Positions 54,125-63,736 of a stretch of 64,000 nt of DNA are shown here, in pieces; the stretch's first letter is position 1; each line of letters begins with the position of its first letter. This DNA comes from Gammaproteobacteria bacterium. Its GTDB lineage: Bacteria > Pseudomonadota > Gammaproteobacteria > SZUA-229. The position numbers and the translations under genes were made by a program. The DNA lies in NCBI GenBank assembly GCA_029882215.1, contig JAOULC010000006.1, positions 1 to 64,000 of the forward strand, given 5' to 3'. The notes beneath the pieces were generated by a model that searched no databases, was not told where the DNA came from, and was given only the letters and a program-made list of their open reading frames with translations.

Positions 54125-55615
54125 CTAGGTCTCTGCAGCTACAGATGTTACTGACGTATCAGCCACAGGCCCAGATGATTGCGCACGGCTGTACCAGTAG
54201 GGAACATTATAATAAATGAGCATTCCGGCAAGAGCAGAAACAATAATATCATTGTTGTCAAAGTTGAATGCTTTACCGGTATTACTGCTAATAATAAATT
54301 TAGCTACAAACATAAACGTGGGCAGTGCGATTGAACCAAGAACCAGATCAAAGTACCGTACTTTACTGGTAATCTTTGACTCAAGCATAAAACAAAGAAA
54401 CAACGCAGTCATAGTAGACGGTATCTGATAAGGCATATACGTTAAAAATGCACCGCTAAAATACTCACTGACATCCTCCGCACCAGACAGACCAGCCAGA
54501 AAGCGTATTACACCATAACTGACAAATGTCAGTACACTGGCCAGCAAATAATAGGAATAGTTGCGACTAGAGCTTACCTGTTTTGCCACTTCCCATTTTT
54601 TTGTTTTTGGATATACAGCCCAGAACACAGCAAGGCAATAAGCGAGTGCGATTTGAGCACTGAGAGTCAGGTTACTTTTACTATCAGATACCCGTGTTTC
54701 AAAAGTATACTTTAGAAAATAAAGAATAAATATTCCCATAAATATCATGGCAACCATATCCCAGCTAAAACGTCTGTCCTCACTGTTTATTTGTATTCCT
54801 ATTTCACTCAATCTGGCTATACGACCTTTATCCGTAGTCACACGAGAAATCACAGCCATACCAATCAGATTGTAAATATCTTCCAGTGTTTTATCGGTAT
54901 CCTTATTAAGCTTTTTAAGGATGGATTTATCCTGTCTGATTGCAGCACTGCTGTTTACATAGGTTTCTACAAGCAAGAGCACATCATCATGTGATTCGCG
55001 CAAACGTTTAAAATTAGCAGAATAATGCATTGAAAAATCTTTATATGATTTCTCTGTAAGACAGCGGGCAAGCTGACGGATGAGAAATTCAGCCTTCATT
55101 ACTTTATCAATAATATTGTCATCCAAGAGCTTGTTAAGGCTGTCTTTATTCATTCCGTTTTCAGTGAATGCCTTGACAATGTTATCCTGTTCATGATTCG
55201 TAATGACGAGTTCCGCCGACTCAATACGCTTGGCCATATATTTGACTTCCGACGGGATATTAACAAGTGAATATATTTTCCCTTTTATAAAACCATCAAA
55301 CTCCTTAATACCTCTGATAGACGGCAGCAGCACAGTCAGTATCAGGGCACTGAATAATTCTATGGGTAATTTTTGCAAGCTTGGATCAATAACTTTTGCT
55401 AATGGTTCTTTACCAACAACAATAAGAATATAATAAAAGAGAATGTAAACAACAATATATAATACCAGCCCGGTATAATACTTTGTGGATGTGGTGGAGT
55501 ATTTTTTCCAGGAAAGCTGGGAATGATCCTGTTTATTAGATGGTGAATCAAACCGGTCAAATGCATAAATAACAACAAGAGATAAAGCAACGATATGTAG
55601 CAGCGTAAAATCCAT
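54125..55615 (-). CDS. Unrecognised multi-pass membrane protein, 496 residues
   Basis: I do not recognise this protein. It has two or three N-terminal membrane segments (LHIVALSLVVIYAF, YYTGLVLYIVVYILFYYILI, LFSALILTVLLP), a soluble middle of about 180 residues that is charged and helical (from SEVKYMAKRIESAELVITNH to about 290), and about six further membrane segments. No enzyme motif is visible. A strong AAGGAG site lies 8 bases before the ATG at 55615, supporting a real gene. It is flanked by the DUF3754 pseudogene and the diguanylate cyclase gene. Confidence 0.7.
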   Translation of the reverse strand: MDFTLLHIVALSLVVIYAFDRFDSPSNKQDHSQLSWKKYSTTSTKYYTGLVLYIVVYILFYYILIVVGKEPLAKVIDPSLQKLPIELFSALILTVLLPSIRGIKEFDGFIKGKIYSLVNIPSEVKYMAKRIESAELVITNHEQDNIVKAFTENGMNKDSLNKLLDDNIIDKVMKAEFLIRQLARCLTEKSYKDFSMHYSANFKRLRESHDDVLLLVETYVNSSAAIRQDKSILKKLNKDTDKTLEDIYNLIGMAVISRVTTDKGRIARLSEIGIQINSEDRRFSWDMVAMIFMGIFILYFLKYTFETRVSDSKSNLTLSAQIALAYCLAVFWAVYPKTKKWEVAKQVSSSRNYSYYLLASVLTFVSYGVIRFLAGLSGAEDVSEYFSGAFLTYMPYQIPSTMTALFLCFMLESKITSKVRYFDLVLGSIALPTFMFVAKFIISSNTGKAFNFDNNDIIVSALAGMLIYYNVPYWYSRAQSSGPVADTSVTSVAAET

Positions 55616-55772
55616 GTTAATTCTCCTTTGGTGTTTTTCAATTGCCTCTTATTAAATAACCTTTAAATTAATATTATATACAGGAACTTTCTGTTTGTGA
55701 AGTGACGTTATATAAACGCTATAAGGCGAGCGCGACAGTCATTATAAATATGATGAAAATAATTAAACAATA

Positions 55773-56693
55773 CTATGCACACATAACACAGTTTCTACTG
55801 TTACTTTTTGCCTGATAAAGCTTTTTGTCAGCCTCATTAAATAATGTCGTAACATCAAGGCTTAATTTAGGCGTTAACGAACTCACGCCTGCGCTGATGG
55901 TAACATAATCTGAGACATCAGATTTGCCATGTTGCATTTTCAATGCAAGCACAGATTCTCGCACTTTTTCGGCAAGTAATAGTGCTTTTTGCTGATTAAC
56001 ACCCGGTAATAGCATTACGAACTCTTCGCCACCATAACGCGCACATAAATCCGTTGATCGTGTGGTGACTGTTTTTAATGTACAGGCAATACGTTGCAGG
56101 CATATATCACCTTCTAAATGGCCATGCTTATCGTTAAATTCCTTGAAGAAGTCTATATCAATCAGAATCATCGATAAGGGCTGCTGATTACGTATTGCTC
56201 TCGCCCACTCTGCCTCAAGTGTTGTATCATACAAACGTCGGTTTGCCAGGCCAGTAAGGCCATCCTGATAAGAATAGGCTTCCAGCCTTTTATTTGCCTC
56301 AAGCAACTGATTTTCAAGCCGTTTACGTTCAGAGATATCAAACATAAAGCCGACCAGCTTTTTTGTTACACCATTTTCTCGCACCACGTGTACCACATCA
56401 CGTATCCAGATATAATCACCATTTTCTGCAATGGCCGGGTAGTCAGCCTCATGATCAACCCCGCTTTCGGACTGAGTAATACAGTAATTTGTGATTTCCT
56501 CTCTGAAATCCGGATGGATTCTGTCGATCCAGTCCTGTGCAGTGGCCCAGCTCTCTGACGACCAGCCCAGTAGTTCTTTGATTTGCGGGCCAATATATTC
56601 AAACTGCTTGCTTTCCCAGTCAATTGACCACGGGATCGCTTTGGTAGATTCAAGCAGTGTTTTATATACATCATTAGTACTTTTATCTGACAT
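55773..56693 (-). CDS. PAS-GGDEF diguanylate cyclase
   Basis: The 306-residue protein has a PAS domain (about 10-125, with a PAC-type end KLVGFMFDISERKRLENQL), a short coiled coil, and a GGDEF domain with the active-site ARYGGEEF. An inhibitory I-site RSTD lies 5 residues before GGEEF, so the enzyme should make c-di-GMP and be feedback inhibited. It has no membrane segment, so sensing is likely cytoplasmic. The PilZ gene at 57960 is a possible receptor. Confidence 0.93.
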   Translation of the reverse strand: MSDKSTNDVYKTLLESTKAIPWSIDWESKQFEYIGPQIKELLGWSSESWATAQDWIDRIHPDFREEITNYCITQSESGVDHEADYPAIAENGDYIWIRDVVHVVRENGVTKKLVGFMFDISERKRLENQLLEANKRLEAYSYQDGLTGLANRRLYDTTLEAEWARAIRNQQPLSMILIDIDFFKEFNDKHGHLEGDICLQRIACTLKTVTTRSTDLCARYGGEEFVMLLPGVNQQKALLLAEKVRESVLALKMQHGKSDVSDYVTISAGVSSLTPKLSLDVTTLFNEADKKLYQAKSNSRNCVMCA

Positions 56694-56740
56694 CGGCCGT
56701 TTTCCTTATTTATGCTTTAAGCAGTGTATATCATTTTAGT

Positions 56741-57574
56741 CTATATCTTCCAGTCGGCTACAACACCTTTGCTCATACTCAGCGTGTCGCGGTTATACAT
56801 TAGTACGGTTTCAGCATGACAGAATGCGCCGTCGGCCACTGTTAACGCGTATTCACCGACCAGTGTACCATCACCATGAATAGTGTTTGATGGTGTATAA
56901 AGCGCATAGCCATAAGGTATCTGAAAAGCGGTAAAGTGATATTCATTAGCAGCGATTTGTTTACCGATAACAATATAACCACCACACTTTTTAGAAAGCG
57001 GAATATGGACATGTGGAAAATTATGAGTCTCGACAAATACACCACCACCGCCATATTTTTGCATCAGAAAGTCTTTTTTGTAATCTTTATTGTAATCGTA
57101 GCGCATCATCGCAATCTGGTATTGTTCAGACGAAATGGCAAACTCACTGTTGTTTTCTATCAAGCTAAGTCCATAATGCTTCACGTTATCTATACTAGCC
57201 AATACAGTCGGGATTTTAAAATCTCCGGGCAATAACAAAGCACCAAGACTACCAAAGCTATTCGCAGAGTTGCCATACACCACGTCCACGCCCTTTTCCA
57301 GAGCCTGCTGAGTGCTCAACCAGTCGGCCGACACGCTAACAAACGGCAGTTTAATCTTCTGAGGCGAGATCACTTTAGTGTTTGATAGCTCAAAGGTCCA
57401 GTTAGTAACACCCTTTTCTACAAAGGCTTCAAGGCCATTAGTCGTCATTACCGGCTTGTCTTTGTTAACCGTTTTGCCTTTTATGGCATAACGAGTCAAC
57501 TGTGCACTAGCTACAACGGCTCTCTCAATTAAACTTGTTTTCTGTACTGCTTTCTTACCAGAAGTCACTGCCAT
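56741..57574 (-). CDS. Unrecognised 277-residue protein with possible cupin-like half
   Basis: I do not recognise this protein. The C-terminal half contains a histidine-rich stretch FVETHNFPHVHIPLSKKCGG and YALYTPSNTIHGDGTL, with two His near each other and a later His, which recalls cupin metal sites; this is only a resemblance. The N-terminal half is Ala/Lys-rich, then has FELSNTKVISPQKIKLPFVS. No signal peptide or membrane segment is seen. It lies 47 bases before the diguanylate cyclase gene on the same strand and could be cotranscribed with it. Confidence 0.7.
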   Translation of the reverse strand: MAVTSGKKAVQKTSLIERAVVASAQLTRYAIKGKTVNKDKPVMTTNGLEAFVEKGVTNWTFELSNTKVISPQKIKLPFVSVSADWLSTQQALEKGVDVVYGNSANSFGSLGALLLPGDFKIPTVLASIDNVKHYGLSLIENNSEFAISSEQYQIAMMRYDYNKDYKKDFLMQKYGGGGVFVETHNFPHVHIPLSKKCGGYIVIGKQIAANEYHFTAFQIPYGYALYTPSNTIHGDGTLVGEYALTVADGAFCHAETVLMYNRDTLSMSKGVVADWKI

Positions 57575-57959
57575 TTGTTTCTATCCCTTATCCTTATTTG
57601 TACATATATCAGACGCAGACTTTTACGATTTATATGTGATTTTTATATTTTTGCCAGCATATAGCTACAAGTAAAGCAGTCGAGAAATCAGTGCAATGCT
57701 ATGAAAAAGTCTGTCATCAATTACAATTATTAACAGACCATTTCAAGCTTACAAACTGAGTAAACTAATGTATAAAAGCTGACGCTTAGATTAATCATTA
57801 TTATTTTTTTAAAACATGCTAAATATTATACTATTTTAGAGAATTGTGTATTAAAAGATCTAGCTCACATTTTAACTAAGGCAGTCGCAAAGCTGTATAC
57901 TTACACATTAATTTGTATTACTACATTCATATTTAATACATTGTTTTACCGGGGAAACG
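57575..57959. other. AT-rich intergenic region, no gene seen
   Basis: This 385-base gap separates the divergent 277-residue gene and the PilZ gene. It must hold their promoters. I found no convincing frame, hairpin or repeat. Confidence 0.5.
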
Positions 57960-58325
57960 ATGAAAGATAGCAGAAATTATAACCGGGTCAGTTTTGACAG
58001 TTTTGTTCAGTTCAACTTTACGGATTACGAATATACCTGTGAACTGCTCGATATCTCGCTCAAAGGTGCACTGATAGCAGCCTGCAGCGGTGCAACTCCT
58101 GCTCCCGGCACACCCTGCACACTGATTATTAACCTCGATCAAGCCGAGGAAGTACAGGTCATTATGCAGGGCAGAGTTGCCCACAAAAGAGAAAACCGTG
58201 TTGGTATTCACTGTGAGTCAATTGATATCGATAGCATGAGTAACTTGCGAAAACTGATCGAATATAATCTGCATGACCCGGCGCTGATTAATCGCGACCT
58301 TGAAGAACTGTGGCATATCTATTAA
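57960..58325 (+). CDS. PilZ-domain c-di-GMP-binding protein
   Basis: The 121-residue single-domain protein has the RxxxR motif at Arg5-Arg9 (SRNYNRVSF) and the DxSxxG motif in LLDISLKGALIAA, both needed for c-di-GMP binding. GRVAHKRENRVGIHCESID matches the end of the PilZ barrel. Such small PilZ proteins alter motility or other targets on binding c-di-GMP. A diguanylate cyclase gene lies 1.3 kb away. The thioredoxin-like gene follows after 91 bases. Confidence 0.88.
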   Translation: MKDSRNYNRVSFDSFVQFNFTDYEYTCELLDISLKGALIAACSGATPAPGTPCTLIINLDQAEEVQVIMQGRVAHKRENRVGIHCESIDIDSMSNLRKLIEYNLHDPALINRDLEELWHIY

Positions 58326-58416
58326 TGAACCACGCTCTATAATAAGTACGCGTTAATTAACTACACTTTATTGAACAAATAACAGCATATTCATTATTTT
58401 ACTTACGGCGAAATCC

Positions 58417-58746
58417 ATGCAGTTAATCACCGACATCAACTTACTCAACGATATAAAATCAAACTCGGCTGTCTTTATTTTATTTGGCGGCTCGCATTGC
58501 AGCATTTGCCAGAGCATTCGCCCGCTACTGGTATCAATGCTCGAACAACAATTCCCGGACATGACAGCTGTTTATGTCGACTGTGAAAAATCACCGGACA
58601 TCTGTGCACAGCACAGTGTATTCAGCCTGCCGGTTGTTCAGGCTTATATAGAAGGTATGAAAATAGCGGAAGAAGTACGTGCTTTCGGTATCAAACAACT
58701 GGCACAAACCATAGAGCGTCCCTACTCGATGTGGAAGAGTCAATAA
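58417..58746 (+). CDS. Thioredoxin-fold protein with CSIC motif
   Basis: The 109-residue protein has a thioredoxin fold with GGSHCSICQSIRPLL, where CSIC takes the place of CGPC, and DCEKSPDICAQHSVFSLPVV containing the cis-proline. It lacks a signal peptide, so it is probably cytoplasmic. The redox pair C-x2-C is present, so reductase activity is possible, but its partner is unknown. It is monocistronic and convergent with the nitrilase-fusion gene. Confidence 0.82.
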   Translation: MQLITDINLLNDIKSNSAVFILFGGSHCSICQSIRPLLVSMLEQQFPDMTAVYVDCEKSPDICAQHSVFSLPVVQAYIEGMKIAEEVRAFGIKQLAQTIERPYSMWKSQ

Positions 58747-58867
58747 TGGCCGATATGAAAGATTCAATAACAGCTTTACCTGAGAACAATTAAAAACGGA
58801 GCATTTATTTGTAACTATTAAAGCCGGGCTGACTGAGCTTACCTCAGTCAGCAAGCAGTCAGTTTAT

Positions 58868-60418
58868 CTATTTTTTACCTAATCCCATGCCTTTCCACTG
58901 CAGGTCAAACAAATCATCGCGGCGGTCTTTTGAATTCGTCACCGAGCCTTCATGTCTTAGCTGCGCCAGTTTATCAAGATCAAGGTCGGCAATCAGTGCC
59001 ATTTCAGTATTCGGTGTACTCTCAGCCATAATCGCATCGTGTGGAAATGCAAAATCAGACGGTGAATAAACCGCTGATTGTGCATATTGAATATCAACGT
59101 TCTCCACCTGTGGCAAGTTACCAACACTGCCGCCTATTGCCACATAACATTCATTTTCAATGGCTCTGGCCTGAGAGCAGCGCTGCACCCGCAGAAAACC
59201 ATTTTTTGTGTCAGTCCAGAATGGTACAAACAAGATTTCCATATTCTCTTTATTCAGCAGGCGTGACAACTCAGGGAATTCTACGTCGTAACAAATTAAT
59301 ATACCAATACGACCCGCATCGGTATCAAAAACCTGAAGACGATTACCGCCCTCAATAACCCAGTCACGTCTTTCATGTGGTGTGATGTGGATTTTTGGCT
59401 GCACCTCTACTGTTCCGTCACGGCGACAAAGATAGGCATTATTGTAAAGGTTGCCATCTGCCATAGCCGGCATACTGCCGGCAATAATATTAATGTTATA
59501 GGTTACGGCAAATTGTGATATTGCCTCAACAATACGATCGGCAAATGTCGCGAGAAAGCGGATCGCATCATACTGATTGTCGTGTTCACCGATCCCCATC
59601 AGTGGCACATTAAAAAATTCCGGAAAGAGGACAAAATCCGCCTGATAGTCAGACATTGAATCGACAAAATACTCCACCTGACTTAGCCAGGTTTCAAACG
59701 ATTCTGTTAATCGCATTTGCCACTGTACGATACCTACGCGTACAACTGTTTTACGAATTGAATCAGCTGCACTGGTTTCCGGTTCATACAGAATATTATT
59801 CCATTCGAGTAAGGTCGCATAACCCAGCGATTTTTTGTCTTCCGGCATATAGCCTTTCATTAAGCGTTTTACTTCAAAATCATTCGCCAGCTGAAAACTT
59901 AAAATAGGATCATGAATTTCCCGCCGGCGAACTGCTTCAAGATAATCTGCCGGTGGCATTTCAGCATGTTCGTGGTAACGAATAATACGGCCACCGGCCA
60001 GCATGGCCCGTAAATTCAGGTTACGACACAGCTCTTTACGTGCATCATAGAGCCTGCGACCCAGACGTAAGTCGCGATAATCTTTACTAACGAACATATC
60101 CATACCGTAAAGCGCATCACCTTGGATATCGTGCTGAATGCGATCTCTACGTCCAATCAGGTCATCATAGGTATGAGTACGGCTAAAACGGTCATAGCTG
60201 CACTTTACTGCCAGTGCAACAGCAATGACTTTGCCATTATCTTCTATACAGATCTGTCCTTCCGGAAAATCCTTGATCAGTGCGGATAAAGAGTGGTATG
60301 ACCAGGCGCCGCCGATATCTGAATAGATCTCTTCCATCAGTTTCGATATTTGCGGGTAATCGTCATTCGTCAGATTACGAAGTTTAAGGTGAAGGTCAGA
60401 TGTTTTTTGAGTACTCAT
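58868..60418 (-). CDS. GNAT acetyltransferase fused to carbon-nitrogen hydrolase
   Basis: The 516-residue protein has an N-terminal GNAT domain (about 8-200, with MFVSKDYRDLRLGRRLYDAR as acetyl-CoA site) and a C-terminal nitrilase domain (about 228-510). The catalytic triad is visible: Glu in LFPEFFNVPL, Lys in QPKIHITPHE and Cys in GILICYDVEFPEL. Fusions of this kind are widespread but uncharacterised. Amidase activity on a small amide with prior or coupled acetylation is possible. It stands alone on the minus strand. Confidence 0.9.
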   Translation of the reverse strand: MSTQKTSDLHLKLRNLTNDDYPQISKLMEEIYSDIGGAWSYHSLSALIKDFPEGQICIEDNGKVIAVALAVKCSYDRFSRTHTYDDLIGRRDRIQHDIQGDALYGMDMFVSKDYRDLRLGRRLYDARKELCRNLNLRAMLAGGRIIRYHEHAEMPPADYLEAVRRREIHDPILSFQLANDFEVKRLMKGYMPEDKKSLGYATLLEWNNILYEPETSAADSIRKTVVRVGIVQWQMRLTESFETWLSQVEYFVDSMSDYQADFVLFPEFFNVPLMGIGEHDNQYDAIRFLATFADRIVEAISQFAVTYNINIIAGSMPAMADGNLYNNAYLCRRDGTVEVQPKIHITPHERRDWVIEGGNRLQVFDTDAGRIGILICYDVEFPELSRLLNKENMEILFVPFWTDTKNGFLRVQRCSQARAIENECYVAIGGSVGNLPQVENVDIQYAQSAVYSPSDFAFPHDAIMAESTPNTEMALIADLDLDKLAQLRHEGSVTNSKDRRDDLFDLQWKGMGLGKK

Positions 60419-60629
60419 AATTATTTTTTATTCCCGGCCTGTGCATAAGCTCCATATTCACAATAACGCCGCTCTTTCTGCAAGCTATGTGTTTTCTAAG
60501 CGGTTCAAGCTATTTATAATAGCATTATAATATACTAGCAATTCTCAAGTCTGCCAGTGATTTGTCAATTAAACAATGTAAAGATAAATCCAAACTACTA
60601 TAAAAAGCCTGCTGTGCTTTTCTCCAGGA

Positions 60630-60812
60630 TTATTTTTTTTCTGTGCCAGCCTCGTCAGATAAATTCTCTGCCGCAACAAGTGTTTCAGATTCAGCCCTTG
60701 CTCTTTCCGCCTTGGAGATATAAGGCTCGCCCTTAGGCCGGCTATCCAGCTTGGCACGCGCACGCTTAAGGCGCTTTTTAAACAAACCCTGAATCTTTTT
60801 CTTTCGATTCAT
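60630..60812 (-). CDS. DUF2986 small basic protein
   Basis: The 60-residue protein MNRKKKIQGLFKKRLKRARA and the following KLDSRPKGEPYISKAERAR match DUF2986, short basic proteins of gammaproteobacteria with no known function. A GGAG-type site (GGTGGAGTGGTGAT) precedes the ATG. It lies 69 bases downstream of ycaO on the same strand. Confidence 0.8.
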   Translation of the reverse strand: MNRKKKIQGLFKKRLKRARAKLDSRPKGEPYISKAERARAESETLVAAENLSDEAGTEKK

Positions 60813-60881
60813 ATCACCACTCCACCAGCTAACTTTTGAGCCAGTTTTTCAAAACGAAATATTTATTAGAAAAGCCGATTT

Positions 60882-62654
60882 TCATTCCCAATTGCTCTGT
60901 TTAAACCGGTGTAGCTTTGCATAACCCTTTAACAGCTCTTTATGCAGATGAAATCCGTCAAGTGATAAACCGGGACTGTGTAAACCATGAAAAACGCTGC
61001 TGCCATCGAGCACTTTGCTACTGATGGAAACATACTCTTTACCATACAGTTTATTTAAACCATCAGTAAAATCATTGATATCACGCGAATCATCGAGCTG
61101 TATATCCATTAATACTTTAAGACAGTTATACAAATGCAAACGGCATACCGTGAGCTGGTCCATATTCAGACACCAGTCCACCCAGTTAAAGGCCTCATCA
61201 ATATCACCAATGGCAAGGTTCAGCATGGCTTTTAGCTCACCAATTCGCAGTCCGGCCCAGACAGACCCCCGGTCGGGTGCGACGCCGATAAATTCGGCTA
61301 CACGTTGCATATCGTGATAACCACCCTCTTCGAGGCGCTCAAAAATATTTTGCCACTGTGGTTTATCTAAATTCTTCAGCGATAAAATTTCTTCACGAAA
61401 TAAAGCACCCTCGTTACTGTTACTCCAGATCAGATCATCCACCGGATATATATCCGACATGCCCGGCACAATAATCCGGCAGGTGTACACATTAAGGTGC
61501 TGGTAATCGGCTATGTAAATATCATGTCCCATTTGATGAATAATGCTGCTCAGATATTCAAACTCATCCCGGGTATTGGCATCATGATCCCAGTCATAAA
61601 ACTCATAATCGGGTTTGTCTTTAAAAAAGTCATAGGCCAGAAGACCACTGGAATCGATAAAATGCGTTTCCAGATTATGATGGTCTGCGACTTCATCCAG
61701 ATCCATACTCGGCATTGAGAAACCATCCAGCTCATGCAGATCACGGCCCTGCAATAATTCCGTGACCGTTCGTTCCAGTGCCACTTCAAAACTCGGGTGC
61801 GCACCAAACGATGCAAACACCGTCGCATCACGTTCATTCATCAGGGTCACGCTCATCACCGGGTATTTACCACCCAGTGAAGCATCGGCAACACGGATAT
61901 GATAGTCATGACTTTCCAGCTTACTGATCGCCTCAATAATCGTCGGAAAACGGTTTAGCACGTCCTGCGGCACCTCAGGTAAACAGATACCTTCGGCAAT
62001 GATTTTATTTTTGACATAGCGTTCAAAAATTTCAGACAAACTCTGCACACGCGCTTCGTTTTTTGTATTACCCGCAGACATGCCATTGCTAACATAAATA
62101 TTGCCAATGATATTCACCGGAAACCACCGTTTCTCAGCATCACGTAAGCGAGTATACGGCAAGGCGCAAATCCCCCGTTCACCGGTACCCGAGTTAATAT
62201 CGAACAAATGTCTGGCACTAAGCTGTTGTTCCGGGTCGTAGTATTCCCATAAACCATCATCCAGTAAACCGGCAGGAATTGTTTCATCCACAACCTCAAA
62301 CCAGCGTTCATCCGGATAATGTACAAACTCGCCCTTAGAAAACGCCTCTCCTAGATAAAAATCTGCAAAAAAGTAATTGCAGCTTAAGCGTTCAAAATAT
62401 TCCCCCAGAGCACTCGCCAGACAGGCTTTCTTCGTTGCACCCTTGCCATTGGTAAACATCAGTTCACAGTCTTTATCTCGGATATGGACGGAATAGACAT
62501 TCGGTACAGGGTTTAACCAGGACACCTCTTCAATCTCGATACCCAGTGCATCAAGTTTGCTATGCATGGTCTCAATGGTGGACTCAAGATCCAGATCTTT
62601 GCCCTTAATAAAGGTTTTATCGGGCGCGGTATTATCGCTCTCGGGGTTACTCAT
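60882..62654 (-). CDS. ycaO: YcaO (ribosomal protein S12 methylthiolation accessory type)
   Basis: I chose the ATG at 62654 (MSNPESDNTAPDKTFIKGKD); the frame is open for 26 more codons but those are not conserved. The 590-residue protein is near the 586 of E. coli YcaO, with a YcaO ATP-binding domain (FTNGKGATKKACLASALGEY, NGMSAGNTKNEARVQSLSE, ADASLGGKYPVMSV) and a helical C-terminal region (about 450-590). E. coli YcaO helps RimO in beta-methylthiolation of S12 Asp89. No precursor peptide or azoline cluster genes are adjacent, so a RiPP role is unlikely. Confidence 0.93.
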   Translation of the reverse strand: MSNPESDNTAPDKTFIKGKDLDLESTIETMHSKLDALGIEIEEVSWLNPVPNVYSVHIRDKDCELMFTNGKGATKKACLASALGEYFERLSCNYFFADFYLGEAFSKGEFVHYPDERWFEVVDETIPAGLLDDGLWEYYDPEQQLSARHLFDINSGTGERGICALPYTRLRDAEKRWFPVNIIGNIYVSNGMSAGNTKNEARVQSLSEIFERYVKNKIIAEGICLPEVPQDVLNRFPTIIEAISKLESHDYHIRVADASLGGKYPVMSVTLMNERDATVFASFGAHPSFEVALERTVTELLQGRDLHELDGFSMPSMDLDEVADHHNLETHFIDSSGLLAYDFFKDKPDYEFYDWDHDANTRDEFEYLSSIIHQMGHDIYIADYQHLNVYTCRIIVPGMSDIYPVDDLIWSNSNEGALFREEILSLKNLDKPQWQNIFERLEEGGYHDMQRVAEFIGVAPDRGSVWAGLRIGELKAMLNLAIGDIDEAFNWVDWCLNMDQLTVCRLHLYNCLKVLMDIQLDDSRDINDFTDGLNKLYGKEYVSISSKVLDGSSVFHGLHSPGLSLDGFHLHKELLKGYAKLHRFKQSNWE

Positions 62655-62885
62655 AAATGTGCTCTGTGGAAGATACCGGCAGGTATTGAATAGACTGAAT
62701 CCGGCTATTATATAACAAACATGCAGGAACAAACACGCAGGGGATTTCAGGGTTTATAATACGCGCTGACTAGTTCCGTATCAGCCTTGTCTGGTTTTAG
62801 AAACGCACTTGCCTTATTTTTTGTACCCGCCCAGAAATAAGCGGGTTATCAGCGCCAGCCAATGACTGCTATTGTCTAAAGCAGC

Positions 62886-63242
62886 TTATTCGCTATTAGA
62901 CCAGTTATAACTGCGCAAGATACCGTTTTGATCAAAGCGCATCTGTAACAGTTTTAAGCGGGTATCTTTCATTCCCGGTAGCTGCCCTGAAGCATAAAAA
63001 TACACCCACTCTTGCATCCGCTCACCCTCCATATTCATTGCCACACCCGTGCTCTTAGGGCTGCCGATTTTAGTCATCACCTGTGACTTGGTGGTCTCAC
63101 CCACTTTAACCATGCTCTCAAATACCTGCATATCAAAATCACGCCCTATCTTGAGCGTACTGCAGCCGCTTAACAGCACGATTAAAGACAGTGATGCAAA
63201 CGAAATAAATTGGTATATTCTATGTTTATGAAATACTTTCAT
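62886..63242 (-). CDS. BamE/SmpA/OmlA-like lipoprotein
   Basis: The 118-residue protein has a signal peptide with lipobox LSGC and a BamE-like domain (VKVGETTKSQVMTKIGSPKST and QEWVYFYASGQ). Genuine BamE belongs to the outer membrane assembly complex; this one could be BamE or a SmpA-like paralogue. It is monocistronic and not next to fur or recN, the usual bamE neighbours, so paralogue is somewhat more likely. Confidence 0.75.
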   Translation of the reverse strand: MKVFHKHRIYQFISFASLSLIVLLSGCSTLKIGRDFDMQVFESMVKVGETTKSQVMTKIGSPKSTGVAMNMEGERMQEWVYFYASGQLPGMKDTRLKLLQMRFDQNGILRSYNWSNSE

Positions 63243-63736
63243 TACAGACCTCTGTTAAAGTCGAGTCAATTTATCTGATACCAGTCTAACCAATCTGGTT
63301 TTATATGATCAGATATTACTCTTTTAAGTAAAATAAAACCCAAGTGCAAATACTAGCATAAGGCTTATATTTATCATTGATAATTGTCCATTGTGAGCGT
63401 ATTAACACATAACGACTTATAAAAAACTCGCTGGTTAATGCCAAGCCTGCTAGGATTATGGTATTAAAAAACATGGCCAGCTGCAGCCTATACAGGAAGT
63501 AAATCATCATCAGCTAACTCACTGTTTTAGTAACTGAGTATTCCTATGAAAATGATCAAAAGGGGCTTACTGGGAGACAGCTTAATAACCTGAGTTCCGA
63601 AAACACTGATGAGGCACAATAAAGAAGAGTGAACAAACGATTTATCAACTTAACAATTAGCCGACAGCTAGATAAGATGGTTCGAACAGAACTGCTTTCC
63701 GCTTGTCACACCGATATATACACCCGGAATTAAACA

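Noticed and set aside
57933-58211. 92-codon minus-strand frame opposite the PilZ gene
   Set aside because: It is antisense to a well-supported PilZ protein with intact motifs, so it is a shadow frame.
60882-62654. RiPP (azoline peptide) biosynthesis suggested by the YcaO domain
   Set aside because: Length and sequence match the E. coli YcaO type, and no precursor peptide, dehydrogenase or transporter gene is adjacent.
63316-63510. 64-codon minus-strand frame with one hydrophobic stretch
   Set aside because: No ribosome site, AT-rich composition and no recognisable family; not supported as a gene.
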